Source: Flammeovirgaceae bacterium UBA6059 (GTDB lineage: Bacteria; Bacteroidota; Bacteroidia; Cytophagales; Cyclobacteriaceae). From it: a DNA stretch of 64,000 nucleotides. The first letter of the stretch is position 1; each line of letters starts with the position of its first letter. Positions 25,021 to 34,056 of this stretch are shown in pieces. The DNA lies in the NCBI GenBank assembly GCA_002435755.1, contig DIYH01000013.1, positions 124,001 through 188,000 of the forward strand, read 5' to 3'. A program made the position numbers and the translations under genes. Under the pieces are notes generated by a model, which was given only the letters and a program-made list of their open reading frames with translations, was not told the origin of the DNA and did no database searches.

Positions 25021-27167
25021 AAAGAGTTTGGGGCACAGCTTGGCTTTGGATCATGATATCTTACTTGGGTATGGCGCAGGTTGTAGTCGATCCTGCCGAT
25101 AACGTAGCTTCGACTATTAACAATGCCCAACCGGGAGATACAATTTACTTAAGTCCTGGTTTTTACAGCGGAAGGTTGGATATTGAGATACAAGGAGGGT
25201 GGGACCAGCCAGTTGTGATCACGAGTCTGGATACATCCTTTGAGCAGATGGCCGTTATAGATGGTAGAGCAGATCGACCAAGCTTTCAGGCCAATGATTC
25301 TTGGCTGAGAATTCGTAATTCACAATGGTTAGAAATAGTAGAAGTACAATTTCAAAATGGATGGACTGATCCTATTGATATAGAATCATCAAGTTTCATC
25401 TCCTTTAAAAGGTGCATATTCACAGGAGGAAGAAGACTCATCAATGCTGAAGGACCTAGAACGAGCCATATCCTTGTTGAGAATTGCTTTTGGGATCAGG
25501 GAGCTACCTATATGTGGAATATTGATGTGTGGTCAGATGATAATGCCTGGCACTCTTTACATAGTGGAAACCTACGTTTTTTTAATGGAAGTTTGTTTAC
25601 TACCAAGGGTACAGCGGGACATCATGTCATTCGTGGTAACACTATTCAGTATGCCTTCAATGGGCTTAGGTGGAATGGTGAGGAAGGTAAAGATGAGAAC
25701 ATAGAAATCTATGAGAATCGTATCTCTCACATACGGGATAATGACTTTGAACCTGAGCGATATGCGAACAACTTGTTTATTCGCAACAATCGCTCTCACA
25801 ATGTGCACAAAACATTATCGATAGACAATGTGAATGGAGGTAACATCTATTACTTCGGAAATGTCATTACCACAGACAATACAAGCCGTACGAGAAGTAT
25901 CGCCACTGGTTTTTATAAAATATACGGTGAGGACCGCAATCTGTCTCAGCCTGTTTATATCTTCAACAACAGCTTCTATGGGACTGGTCGGGTGCATGGA
26001 TCGATCAATAATCGGGTCATCCAACACGTCATTCATGTGAACAATGCGTATGATCTAACTCGACGGGAATGGGAGTTGGATCAGTGGAATGAGACGCTTA
26101 GATATAATCATGATATTAGTAACAAGCCTTTCTCAAACATTTTGATTGATAATGGTCAGGAACAACATGGTATAGTAGACGACCCACTGTTCAGTGATCC
26201 GCTTGAAAGTCGTGACGTATCTCTGTCAGCTGCCAGTCCTGCGGTAGATGCTGGTACTTTCGTTGAGCTGCCAGGTATATATTGGACACAGCGCTATGAT
26301 CAAGAGGCTCCTGATATTGGTGCATTTGAGCTTGATAAGATGTTTGTTGGACCCCATTTTCAATCAACCGATAGTTTAGAACATCCAAGAATAACGCAGG
26401 TTATCTCTTTTGGAGATTCTATGGATGTCTCATTCTCAACATCTATTGATCCCATGTCGGTAGCGGGTGGGCTTGTAGTTACATCCTTGTCAGGAGATAT
26501 CTCATTTCCTGTCGACTTCAACCTTGTTCATAAAGGTCAGACGGTTAGATTGCCCTATTCAACTCCCATCCAGAGCGTAGATGTGACCACTGCCCTAAGA
26601 AGTAAAGCTGGGGAGCAAGCCACCCAATGGGCTAATGCCAGCCACTTTTCTTATCAACCTTATGAAGAGATCGTTCACCTGCTGCCGATGACCGTTGGCA
26701 ATGGAACTGTCGTAGTTTCAACTGACCGACGCATATTGATGAAAGGTGACACAATCACGTTGATCGCAATGTCCCAAGAAGGAAGCAGGTTCACTGGTTG
26801 GTCAGGAGATATGGCCAGCGGAGATTCGATTATCAATGCTGTTTTGGATAGAAGCATGTGGTTAATTGCCAATTTCGGAGAGCTTGAAAGTGAAGAAGAG
26901 GAGGTTAGCGTTGAAGAACCCCTATCTGCGAAAACCGCTAGGGAGCCGTTACTGTATCCTAATCCAACCAACGATTTTCTTTTTTTGACCACAGATATGG
27001 GTACCATTAGTGATATTACTCTTTCTGATATGAGTGGTCGAGTAAGACTCAAACCGCAGATCGATCAAAATATGATCTCTTTAAAAACTGTACCAGCAGG
27101 TTTGTATATTCTAAAGTTCAGTTACAATAGTAAAAAGTTCACGCAGAGAGTGTTCAAAATTGATTGA
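25017..27167 (+). CDS. Secreted right-handed beta-helix protein with T9SS sorting domain
   Basis: A 716-residue exported protein. Signal peptide (1-20); parallel beta-helix (about 25-430) with a PL6/chondroitinase-B-like opening (VDPADNVASTINNAQPGDTIYLSPGFYSG) and many NN/GN turns such as FIRNNRSHNV and YYFGNVITTDN; an Ig-like segment; a GWSGD-type repeat (FTGWSGDMASGDS) near residue 590; and a type A T9SS domain (YPNPTNDFLF to GLYILKF). Beta-helix folds of this type occur in polysaccharide lyases and adhesins. No unambiguous lyase triad could be picked out by eye, so enzyme activity is only possible. Coupled to the FAH gene by an ATGA overlap. Confidence 0.85.
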   Translation: MKRVWGTAWLWIMISYLGMAQVVVDPADNVASTINNAQPGDTIYLSPGFYSGRLDIEIQGGWDQPVVITSLDTSFEQMAVIDGRADRPSFQANDSWLRIRNSQWLEIVEVQFQNGWTDPIDIESSSFISFKRCIFTGGRRLINAEGPRTSHILVENCFWDQGATYMWNIDVWSDDNAWHSLHSGNLRFFNGSLFTTKGTAGHHVIRGNTIQYAFNGLRWNGEEGKDENIEIYENRISHIRDNDFEPERYANNLFIRNNRSHNVHKTLSIDNVNGGNIYYFGNVITTDNTSRTRSIATGFYKIYGEDRNLSQPVYIFNNSFYGTGRVHGSINNRVIQHVIHVNNAYDLTRREWELDQWNETLRYNHDISNKPFSNILIDNGQEQHGIVDDPLFSDPLESRDVSLSAASPAVDAGTFVELPGIYWTQRYDQEAPDIGAFELDKMFVGPHFQSTDSLEHPRITQVISFGDSMDVSFSTSIDPMSVAGGLVVTSLSGDISFPVDFNLVHKGQTVRLPYSTPIQSVDVTTALRSKAGEQATQWANASHFSYQPYEEIVHLLPMTVGNGTVVVSTDRRILMKGDTITLIAMSQEGSRFTGWSGDMASGDSIINAVLDRSMWLIANFGELESEEEEVSVEEPLSAKTAREPLLYPNPTNDFLFLTTDMGTISDITLSDMSGRVRLKPQIDQNMISLKTVPAGLYILKFSYNSKKFTQRVFKID

Positions 27168-27209
27168 TCTTTAAGCTTTGTATTTTTCATAACCTTATCT
27201 TGACGGGTA

Positions 27210-27975
27210 CCTTTAGATATCAGTATCACGATATTGTCTGGTCGAAGACCCCTTACGTCGGAAAACACCATATGCCCATTTCTTCGGCACTTTATTCAAG
27301 CTTTGGGTAGGATAGATTGCCTCTAGGCTTCCGTGCTGTGCTAAAGTCTGCTATTTCCAGTAGGTGCACTTCGATATCTCTTAAAGTAAGGTCTTCTTTG
27401 GATGTCCTAAAATCAAAATCTTACCAGATATTTGGATATGAATACTTCTAATATGATATTCCAAATTTGCCCGTAATCATACTCAGGTGAACTCTTGTCA
27501 ATATTGACATAGATCGGATAGGTATGTGGATGACGATCCCCATTTTCGATAGTGGTATGGCTAAAACTATTGTGTTCGAACACTCCACCTGCCAGCATAA
27601 AGATGGCAATGCCATACCTGGAATTGCTAATGACAATATTGTCAAAGAGGTTGTAGCTTGTGCCTGTTGTGAATCCAGTCCTAAACTCAATCGATGGAGA
27701 GGCCAGGAGTGTGCTGCCTGATAAGATGTATAAGGAGATGCTGGGCTTGAAAAATAGAGTGCCACTCCTAGATACTTCTGGAGGTATGACTAAAGTGCCT
27801 CCTCCCGCATTTGCACATGCATTAATGGCTTTTTAAATGGCTTGTGTGCTCATACTACTATCACCAATAGCACCATAGTCTTCTATAGAAAAAAGGGCTG
27901 CCCACAAGCAGGCAACCCGAACACACGAAGAAGTATTACAATGAAGGTTATTGTAATCGTTGATTTGGTGAGTAT
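27210..27975 (-). pseudogene. Decayed GH28 (polygalacturonase-like) gene
   Basis: Reading the minus strand in shifting frames recovers a degraded GH28 protein: a signal-peptide-like start (TFIVILLRVFGLPACGQ) with ATA where a start would be, a frameshift in a T6 tract, then FSIEDYGAIGDSS, an in-frame TAA in TQAI-stop-KAINACANAGGGTLVIPP (a CAA or CAG to TAA change fits), then the strand run TLFFKPSISLYILSGSTLL. After SPSIEF the text jumps directly to a late beta-helix part (RTGFTTGTSYNLFDN, ISNSRYGIAIFMLAGG, ENGDRHPHTYPIYV), so about 200 residues with the catalytic Asp residues are missing. A tail in another frame with stops (PKLE, MGIWCFPT, GVF) resembles the usual GH28 C-terminus. Lies between the beta-helix gene and the LacI regulator of a galacturonate region. 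Confidence 0.82.
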
Positions 27976-28044
27976 TTTAAAGGTTGAAAGAATTGACCTT
28001 TCTTTTCCATTAATCTATATTCTCTTGACGCAGAGATTTCAGTA

Positions 28045-29070
28045 TCACCCTTTAATGCGACGTGTTGAATCACGTAATACTAACTTACTGGGCACGATTC
28101 GTTTTTCATAGACAGGATTGTCCAATTGTACTTCCTTGAGAAGCAATTCTGCTGCTATCCTCCCAAGCTCATAAGCCGGAATCTCAACGCTTGATAGCGA
28201 AGGTTCGGTAAAAGCCGAGAAATAATCATTGTTAAAACCGATCACGCATATATCTTCAGGTATACGTAATCCTTTTTGCTTGATGGTATGCATCATTTCT
28301 AATGCTCCCTGATCGTTGATGGCAAATATTCCGTCTGGAGGCTCGGGTAAGTCAAGTAAATGATTAGTGTACTCTCGAACATTTGAAGCAGCGTAAGATG
28401 AATAGATCACCAGTTCCTCGTTGACTTCCAGATTGTGATGTAATAGTGCATCCTGGTAGCCTTTGAGACGCCAACGGCTGTTGTAAAGGTTAAGAGGACC
28501 TGATATGCGTGCTATCCTGCTACAACCCATCTCGACGAGGTGACTTGTAGCCTTAAAGGCTGCCTCATAATTGTCAGACATGACTTTGGGTGTTTCAAGC
28601 GTGTCAACAACACGGTCGAAAAAAACAAGGGGAACACCCTTGTCCATTATTCTTTGAAAGGGCTTCTCTGAGGATGTCTCCTTCGACACTGATATGATAA
28701 TGCCATCTACGAAGCTGTTGAGGAGCGTCTGGATGTTATTGAACTCAATGTGCTGTGATTCATTGCTCTGACATACCATGATGTTATAGCCTGCTTTGCT
28801 AGCTTCATCTTGAATGCCGCCTATGGCTTTAGAGAAAAATCGATTAACCGTTTCCGGGATAATCACACCGATAACATGAGTCTGTTTTTTCCTCAGACTC
28901 AGCGCGATGGAGTTAGGTTGATAGTCCAACTGCTGCGCTAGTTCGAGGACTGCTTCCTTCGTTTTGGGGTTCACGTCAGAATGATTGGTGAGTGCCCTTG
29001 AAACAGTAGAAGTAGATATACCTAATTTCTTGGCAATATCCTTAATTGTGACAGAGTTGCTACGGAGCAT
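28045..29070 (-). CDS. LacI-family transcriptional regulator
   Basis: A 341-residue regulator. A TTG eight codons upstream is in frame, but the ATG giving MLRSNSVTIKDIAKKLG fits the family start. N-terminal HTH (about 7-60) with VTIKDIAKKLGISTSTVSRALT and hinge helix PNSIALSLRKK, then a periplasmic-binding-protein-like effector domain (about 65-335). An uncommonly strong palindrome, GCAAACGTTTGC, lies 60 bases upstream, consistent with autoregulation. By position it could control the hexuronate operon, the beta-helix genes or the lost GH28 gene; the inducer is unknown. Confidence 0.93.
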   Translation of the reverse strand: MLRSNSVTIKDIAKKLGISTSTVSRALTNHSDVNPKTKEAVLELAQQLDYQPNSIALSLRKKQTHVIGVIIPETVNRFFSKAIGGIQDEASKAGYNIMVCQSNESQHIEFNNIQTLLNSFVDGIIISVSKETSSEKPFQRIMDKGVPLVFFDRVVDTLETPKVMSDNYEAAFKATSHLVEMGCSRIARISGPLNLYNSRWRLKGYQDALLHHNLEVNEELVIYSSYAASNVREYTNHLLDLPEPPDGIFAINDQGALEMMHTIKQKGLRIPEDICVIGFNNDYFSAFTEPSLSSVEIPAYELGRIAAELLLKEVQLDNPVYEKRIVPSKLVLRDSTRRIKG

Positions 29071-29129
29071 AAACGACTGAATTGGTTCTAACAAATCTAG
29101 CCATTCTGAAACCTGGTTTATTCATTATC

Positions 29130-29141
29130 GCAAACGTTTGC
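29130..29141. promoter_or_regulatory. Palindromic LacI-type operator GCAAACGTTTGC
   Basis: A perfect 12-base palindrome with a central CG, the form recognised by LacI/GalR family proteins (compare the CcpA and PurR consensus with central CG). It lies between the divergent LacI gene and the ECF sigma gene, 60 bases before the LacI start. Confidence 0.7.
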
Positions 29142-29168
29142 TTCCTATTATTGAAAGTCTTTGAAATT

Positions 29169-29192
29169 GGGAACGTTACCGGGAACGTGCCC
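29169..29192. promoter_or_regulatory. Two tandem GGGAACGT elements, 12-base period
   Basis: GGGAACGT occurs at 29169 and again at 29181; each sits in an imperfect 12-base dyad (GGGAACGTTACC, GGGAACGTGCCC). Shared central AACGT with the nearby GCAAACGTTTGC palindrome suggests a second, weaker binding site for a LacI-type regulator in the same intergenic region. Confidence 0.45.
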
Positions 29193-29304
29193 ATTGAAAA
29201 ATCACAATAATTGAAGTCAAAATGAGAAATAATTTCAATTTAATTCCCTAAAATAGACTAGTTGAATTAGATATTTGAAATTACGGACTTGGTAGAATAG
29301 AGAT

Positions 29305-29892
29305 ATGATGACTGTTGTAAATACTTCTGATATCAGAGTTGATTTGAAAGTAAAAAGAGATGAAATTGACTTTCTGATCCGTAGGTTTTTGAGTCATGGT
29401 GAAGATCACGTTTTTGACGAGTTGTTCAGGAAAATGTACGCTCCACTTTGTCATTTTGCTCTGCGTGTAGTCAATGAAAAGTCAGCGGCAGAAGAGGTGG
29501 TAAGTGATGTTTTTCTTAAAATATGGAATCACAGAGAGTTTATTGAAATTAGCACATCGGCAAAGTCTTACTTATACATGTCCGTTAGAAATAAGGCATT
29601 GGACTTTTTGAGAAAGGAAAAAAAGAATGCAAACCAATCTGATATTGCTGAAGCCGCAAGTTTTGAGGACGATAGCGTTACCGCAATCGACATGTTAGCC
29701 TATGAAGATATGAATCGGCGCGTGCAGATTGCGATTAGAGGCCTTCCCCCTAAATGCCGAGAGATTTTTAGGTTAAGTAGAGAAGAGGGATTGAAATATG
29801 CTGAAATAGCCAATCAACTTGAACTATCAGTGAAAACCATTGAAACTCAAATGGGTCGAGCTCTTCGACATATGAGAGCACAGTTGTTATGA
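29305..29892 (+). CDS. ECF-type RNA polymerase sigma-70 factor (Bacteroidota expansion family)
   Basis: A 195-residue sigma factor. Region 2 (about 35-105) contains APLCHFALRVVNEKSAAEEVVSDVFLKIW, and region 4 (about 140-190) contains LPPKCREIFRLSREEGLKYAEIANQLELSVKTIE. These are usually paired with a FecR-type anti-sigma and a SusC transducer. Here no full anti-sigma gene follows: a 76-residue open frame 330 bases downstream has only a FecR-N-terminal-like pattern. Divergent from the LacI gene. Two nearby ATG codons at the start (MMTVVNTSD) are equally plausible. Confidence 0.93.
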   Translation: MMTVVNTSDIRVDLKVKRDEIDFLIRRFLSHGEDHVFDELFRKMYAPLCHFALRVVNEKSAAEEVVSDVFLKIWNHREFIEISTSAKSYLYMSVRNKALDFLRKEKKNANQSDIAEAASFEDDSVTAIDMLAYEDMNRRVQIAIRGLPPKCREIFRLSREEGLKYAEIANQLELSVKTIETQMGRALRHMRAQLL

Positions 29893-30219
29893 CCAAACTT
29901 AAGCTTCCACGATTTAATTACAGGTTCCATACATCATGCGCTAAGCTAACTTCGCCAACCCCCCAAAATTAGTGTTGCTAAATACATATGAAATGATAAG
30001 TTTCTCCTAAAGTTGAATTATTGATTATCGAAAACCAGTTTCGTGTGTATCCTGACAATGACCTACCCTGATTGTTCATTGGAACATATCAGTACTAAGA
30101 ATTATAACTCCAGAATAGTTAGGTGAAAGCTAGCTCACTTCATTACGAGCAGTATCCCATATAACCACCTAACAACAGGCTATTAAGGGTCTTGACCTTT
30201 TGAGCCCGTCACATTAAAT
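29893..30219. other. Gene-free stretch after the sigma factor
   Basis: About 330 AT-rich bases with stops in all frames. No RNA gene, strong hairpin or protein remnant was recognised. Confidence 0.6.
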
Positions 30220-30450
30220 ATGGCAGTGGTCAAACACAAATCCGATTGGGAAATGTTAGCAAAGTATTACTTTGAGAATACTGCGGGCAATAAGGATAAC
30301 AGGTCTTATTGGACCAAAACTATTGACATTGACACAGAAAAGAATCAACCTAGATGCCATCAGAGTGTCTCTTTTGATACGGAAAGAGCACTTAAGGATC
30401 TAAAAACGAGGATAAAAGCTTTGGAGAGCATAAGCCTTAAAATATTGTGA
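30220..30450 (+). CDS. Small protein resembling the N-terminus of a FecR anti-sigma factor
   Basis: A 76-residue frame. SDWEMLAKYYFENTAGN near the start and FDTERALKDLKTRIKALE near the end match, in spacing and character, the cytoplasmic sigma-binding part of FecR anti-sigmas (W-x-L-(A/L)-K-Y... then (V/F)DT-x-(K/R)-A-W/L-x-(K/R)-(V/L)-K-x-RI). There is no transmembrane helix or FecR periplasmic domain in the frame; a separate 31-codon hydrophobic frame (30505-30600) follows 55 bases later. It may be a truncated or decayed anti-sigma for the upstream ECF factor, or a chance frame. Low certainty. Confidence 0.4.
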   Translation: MAVVKHKSDWEMLAKYYFENTAGNKDNRSYWTKTIDIDTEKNQPRCHQSVSFDTERALKDLKTRIKALESISLKIL

Positions 30451-30749
30451 CATACCGTTGATTTATAACAATAGTGCCTTTTTATTCAGTCATAATTCTG
30501 GCATATGATAGTCTTTATCCTAGTGCTTAGCGTTCTCGTAGTACAGGCTTATTTACAGTTTCTTTCATGTTTGTATTTATTGGCTATGCTACACATCTGA
30601 ATCCGTTGAATGGGAAATTATTGTTTCGTGATTTCATTGAACACCCAAGTGGTAGTTAGGACTTTGTTTTTTATTGAGAAAAGATTTAGGCCTAAGACTA
30701 AGGGATGTATTTAGGGTGTACGTCGTATATATGAATATTAACTCGAAGA

Positions 30750-31583
30750 ATGTCTGATCTAACAAACAAAGTTGCAGTTGTGACTGGTGGAGGAGGTATA
30801 CTCTGCGGCACTATGGCAAAAACACTGGCGACAGCTGGAGCCAGGGTAGCCGTTGTTGATCTTAAACTAGGAGCGGCGGAGAAAATAGCCAATGAAATCA
30901 ACGAATCGGGTGGTGAGGCTTTAGCAGTTTCAGCTGATGTCCTGGACAAGAAATCACTGGAAGAGGTTAGAGACAGCATAGAGAGCCAACTAGGTACTGC
31001 TGATATACTCATTAATGGAGCTGGAGGGAATCATCCAAAAGGAACTACATCAAAACCATTCTTCGAAAAAGGTGATGAGATTGATGAAGGTTTGACCTCT
31101 TTTTTTGACCTTGACTCAAAGGGTATCGAGTTTGTTTTCAATCTAAACTTTCTGGGTACTCTATTGCCGAGTCAAGTCTTTACCAAAGGTATGTTGACTA
31201 AAGAAGATACATGCATTATCAACATCTCTTCGATGAATGCTTTTACACCGTTGACAAAGATACCTGCTTATAGTGGGGCAAAGGCAGCCATAAGTAACTT
31301 CACACAGTGGCTGGCGGTACATTTTTCCAAGGCAGGTATTCGGGTAAACGCCATGGCTCCAGGCTTTTTCTTAACTGACCAAAATCGTACACTTCTAACA
31401 AAAGCTAACGGGGATTTAACCGCGAGAGGCAGTCAGATCATAGAACAAACGCCACTTGGACGCTTTGGGCGGCCGAACGACCTTGATAGTACCTTATTAT
31501 GGTTATGTGATCCTACATCTAGTTTCGTTACTGGAATTGTCGTGCCGATAGATGGAGGATTTAGCGCTTACAGTGGCGTATAA
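30750..31583 (+). CDS. uxuB: SDR-family D-fructuronate reductase (D-mannonate oxidoreductase, UxuB type)
   Basis: A 277-residue short-chain dehydrogenase. NAD(P)-binding GGGGILCGTMA at 13-23, NAG-like NGAGGNHP near 88, and the catalytic Ser/Tyr/Lys set INISSMNAF and PAYSGAKAAI. The length and the inserted SKGIEFVFNLNFLGTLLPSQVF segment match SDR-type fructuronate reductases of Bacillus and Bacteroidota rather than the long-chain E. coli UxuB. First gene of the hexuronate operon, six bases before uxaE. It would reduce fructuronate to mannonate. The substrate is inferred mainly from operon partners. Confidence 0.87.
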   Translation: MSDLTNKVAVVTGGGGILCGTMAKTLATAGARVAVVDLKLGAAEKIANEINESGGEALAVSADVLDKKSLEEVRDSIESQLGTADILINGAGGNHPKGTTSKPFFEKGDEIDEGLTSFFDLDSKGIEFVFNLNFLGTLLPSQVFTKGMLTKEDTCIINISSMNAFTPLTKIPAYSGAKAAISNFTQWLAVHFSKAGIRVNAMAPGFFLTDQNRTLLTKANGDLTARGSQIIEQTPLGRFGRPNDLDSTLLWLCDPTSSFVTGIVVPIDGGFSAYSGV

Positions 31584-31589
31584 AAGCTT

Positions 31590-32840
31590 ATGAAGCTAGG
31601 AAAATATTCATTAGGTATTGGAGATAGGTTTGCTCATCAAGGGCATTATCAACTTCAGGCATTCATGGAGACTTTAGAAAGAGGTGTTGAGATTACTCCT
31701 GTATGGAACAAGTCCAATCGAGAACATCAAACCGTGAGTTCCAGCCCGGATAGTGTCAGGAAAGAAGCTAATGACGCTGTAAAAAGTCAGGGTTGGAGTA
31801 ATGATTACTTTGTTGATGCAGATCACATTACCTTAGGTACTGTCGACGGTTTTATTGAAGCATCTGACTTCTTCACCCTGGACGTTGCTGATAAGATTAA
31901 TGAACCGTTGACACGATCTGAGCTTGAACTCTTTTTGAGTGCTCATCATCAATACTTTGGCGAGCTGAAGATCAAGGGTATTGATGAGACTTTTCTTGTC
32001 ACCGAGGATGTACTATCGCAAATAGCCCACAAGTTTTACAAAGCTACTAGGGCTGCATGTTTCATCTATGATCGTATCAGAAAGTGCAAACAAGGTTTGC
32101 CGTTTGTGGTAGAAGTATCGATGGATGAGGTTGATGACCCTCAGTCACCTTTGGAACTATACTTCATATTAATGCTCTTATCAGAAAATAAGGTGCCTGT
32201 TGATACTATAGCACCCAAGTTTACAGGTAGGTTCAACAAAGGAGTGGACTATGAGGGTGATATAATTGCTTTTGAAAAGGAGTTTGAGCAAGATATTCTA
32301 GTAATAAATCATGCCATCCATCAATTTGGTTTTTCACCTCATTTGAAGCTTAGTGTCCACACTGGTAGTGACAAGTTTTCGCTGTATCCAATTATGCATC
32401 GGTTGATCAAAAAATATGATGTTGGACTGCACCTAAAGACAGCTGGTACCTCTTGGCTGGAGGAGTTAATTGGTTTAGCAGAATCGGAGGGGAGCGGGTT
32501 AGCAATGGCCAAGTCGATTTATAATGAAGCCCTAAGCCGCTTTGAAGAACTGACGAGCCCCTACACTACCGTTCTTAACATTGATGAGCAGAAATTGCCT
32601 TCGGTTGAAGAGTTCCGGCAATGGTCAGGTGAACGATTTGTACGCGCTTTAAGACACGACCAAAATGACGAGTTATACAACCCTCACTTCCGACAATTAC
32701 TTCATACAGCTTACAAAATTGCTCATGAAAAAGGTGGTGAATATCTGGACGAACTGAAAAAGAATCACCAAATTATTGGATTTAATGTGAAACTGAATAT
32801 TCAACAGAGACATATTAATCCATTGTTTTTAGGTTTATGA
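31590..32840 (+). CDS. uxaE: Tagaturonate/fructuronate epimerase (UxaE family)
   Basis: A 416-residue protein of the UxaE (PF16257) family. Recognisable blocks are KYSLGIGDRFAHQGHYQL at the N-terminus, VVEVSMDEVD, LSVHTGSDKFSLYP and a C-terminal RHINPLF. UxaE interconverts D-tagaturonate and D-fructuronate, letting galacturonate be funnelled through the glucuronate branch without a tagaturonate reductase (UxaB) or altronate dehydratase (UxaA). Neither of those is present here, in agreement. Overlaps uxuA by four bases (ATGA). Confidence 0.9.
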   Translation: MKLGKYSLGIGDRFAHQGHYQLQAFMETLERGVEITPVWNKSNREHQTVSSSPDSVRKEANDAVKSQGWSNDYFVDADHITLGTVDGFIEASDFFTLDVADKINEPLTRSELELFLSAHHQYFGELKIKGIDETFLVTEDVLSQIAHKFYKATRAACFIYDRIRKCKQGLPFVVEVSMDEVDDPQSPLELYFILMLLSENKVPVDTIAPKFTGRFNKGVDYEGDIIAFEKEFEQDILVINHAIHQFGFSPHLKLSVHTGSDKFSLYPIMHRLIKKYDVGLHLKTAGTSWLEELIGLAESEGSGLAMAKSIYNEALSRFEELTSPYTTVLNIDEQKLPSVEEFRQWSGERFVRALRHDQNDELYNPHFRQLLHTAYKIAHEKGGEYLDELKKNHQIIGFNVKLNIQQRHINPLFLGL

Positions 32841-34024
32841 CAGGATTAGAACAAACATGGCGATGGTACGGACCAGAAGACCCGGTATCACTATTGGACA
32901 TCAAGATGTCAGGTGCTACTGGGGTAGTGACTGCTCTCCACCATATCCAGAATGGACAGGTCTGGACTGTTGATGAGATCAACAAGAGGAAAGAAGAAGT
33001 ATTGGCTGTTGGTCTTAGCTGGTCTGTGGTAGAGAGTATTCCGGTACATGAAGATATCAAGAAAAGAAGCGGACAATACCTGAAATGGATTGATAACTAC
33101 AAACAGAGTATCACCAACTTGGGAAAGTGTGGTATTGATACAGTATGCTATAATTTCATGCCTGTTTTGGATTGGACACGGACAGACTTGTCCTATGAGT
33201 TGCCAGATGGATCTCGGGCCTTGCGTTTCGATGCAACGAAATTTGCAATTTTTGAGTTATTCATATTGAATCGTCCGGATGCCGCCAGCTTGTACACACC
33301 AGAGAGGATCAGAAAAGCTGAGACTGTTTTTGGTGCTATGGATGAAAAGGCAAAAGAGGAACTTACCAATAACATCATAGCTGGTTTACCCGGCGCTGAA
33401 GAAGGATATAGCTTGTCGAAATTTCAACATGTTCTTGACTGCTATCATGATATTGGAGAAGAAGACTTGCGATCTAATCTCTACGATTTTCTCAAAGCCA
33501 TTGTGCCGGTAGCTGTTGAAGCTGGGGTGCTAATGGCTATACACCCTGACGACCCTCCATTTCCAATACTAGGACTCCCGAGAGTGGTGAGTACCGAGAC
33601 AGATGCCGAGAAGCTGCTGTCAGCCATAGACCACCCTTACAATGGGTTGTGCTTTTGTACAGGTTCATTTGGTGTCAGAGGCGACAATGACTTGGTAGCG
33701 ATGGTCGCTCGACTCGGTCACAGAATCAACTTTATTCACTTAAGAGCTACGAAACGAGATAGCGATGGTAACTTTTATGAGGCAGATCACTTGGATGGGG
33801 ATGTTGATATGTACGGTGTAATGAAAGGGTTGGTATACGAACAGAATCTACGAATAGCTGCTGGTAGGCCGGATTACCGGATGCCGATGCGTCCTGACCA
33901 TGGTCACCAAATGCTTGATGATCTTAAAAAACAAACTAATCCGGGTTACTCGGCCATAGGTCGTTTGAGGGGATTAGCAGAATTACGTGGTTTAGAATTA
34001 GGCATTAGAAAGAGCCTTATTTAA
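32837..34024 (+). CDS. uxuA: D-mannonate dehydratase
   Basis: A 395-residue UxuA. Start MTGLEQTWRWYGPEDPVSL and later blocks VCYNFMPVLDWTRTDL, AIHPDDPPFPILGLPRVVS, CTGSFGVRGDND, NFIHLRATKR and YRMPMRPDHGHQMLDDL are characteristic, including the His and Cys residues of the Mn site. It dehydrates D-mannonate to 2-keto-3-deoxygluconate. Translationally coupled to uxaE; uxaC follows 32 bases later. Confidence 0.97.
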   Translation: MTGLEQTWRWYGPEDPVSLLDIKMSGATGVVTALHHIQNGQVWTVDEINKRKEEVLAVGLSWSVVESIPVHEDIKKRSGQYLKWIDNYKQSITNLGKCGIDTVCYNFMPVLDWTRTDLSYELPDGSRALRFDATKFAIFELFILNRPDAASLYTPERIRKAETVFGAMDEKAKEELTNNIIAGLPGAEEGYSLSKFQHVLDCYHDIGEEDLRSNLYDFLKAIVPVAVEAGVLMAIHPDDPPFPILGLPRVVSTETDAEKLLSAIDHPYNGLCFCTGSFGVRGDNDLVAMVARLGHRINFIHLRATKRDSDGNFYEADHLDGDVDMYGVMKGLVYEQNLRIAAGRPDYRMPMRPDHGHQMLDDLKKQTNPGYSAIGRLRGLAELRGLELGIRKSLI

Positions 34025-34056
34025 GCAACATGACCTTAAGCCGAAGATAAATTGTT

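Noticed and set aside
27448..27765. A 105-codon minus-strand frame as a real protein
   Set aside because: The frame is low-complexity and a shadow; the neighbouring frame gives the GH28-like sequence that explains the region.
30505..30600. A 31-codon hydrophobic frame as a separate small membrane peptide
   Set aside because: No ribosome site or conservation evidence; it is mentioned only as a possible trace of the FecR membrane helix.
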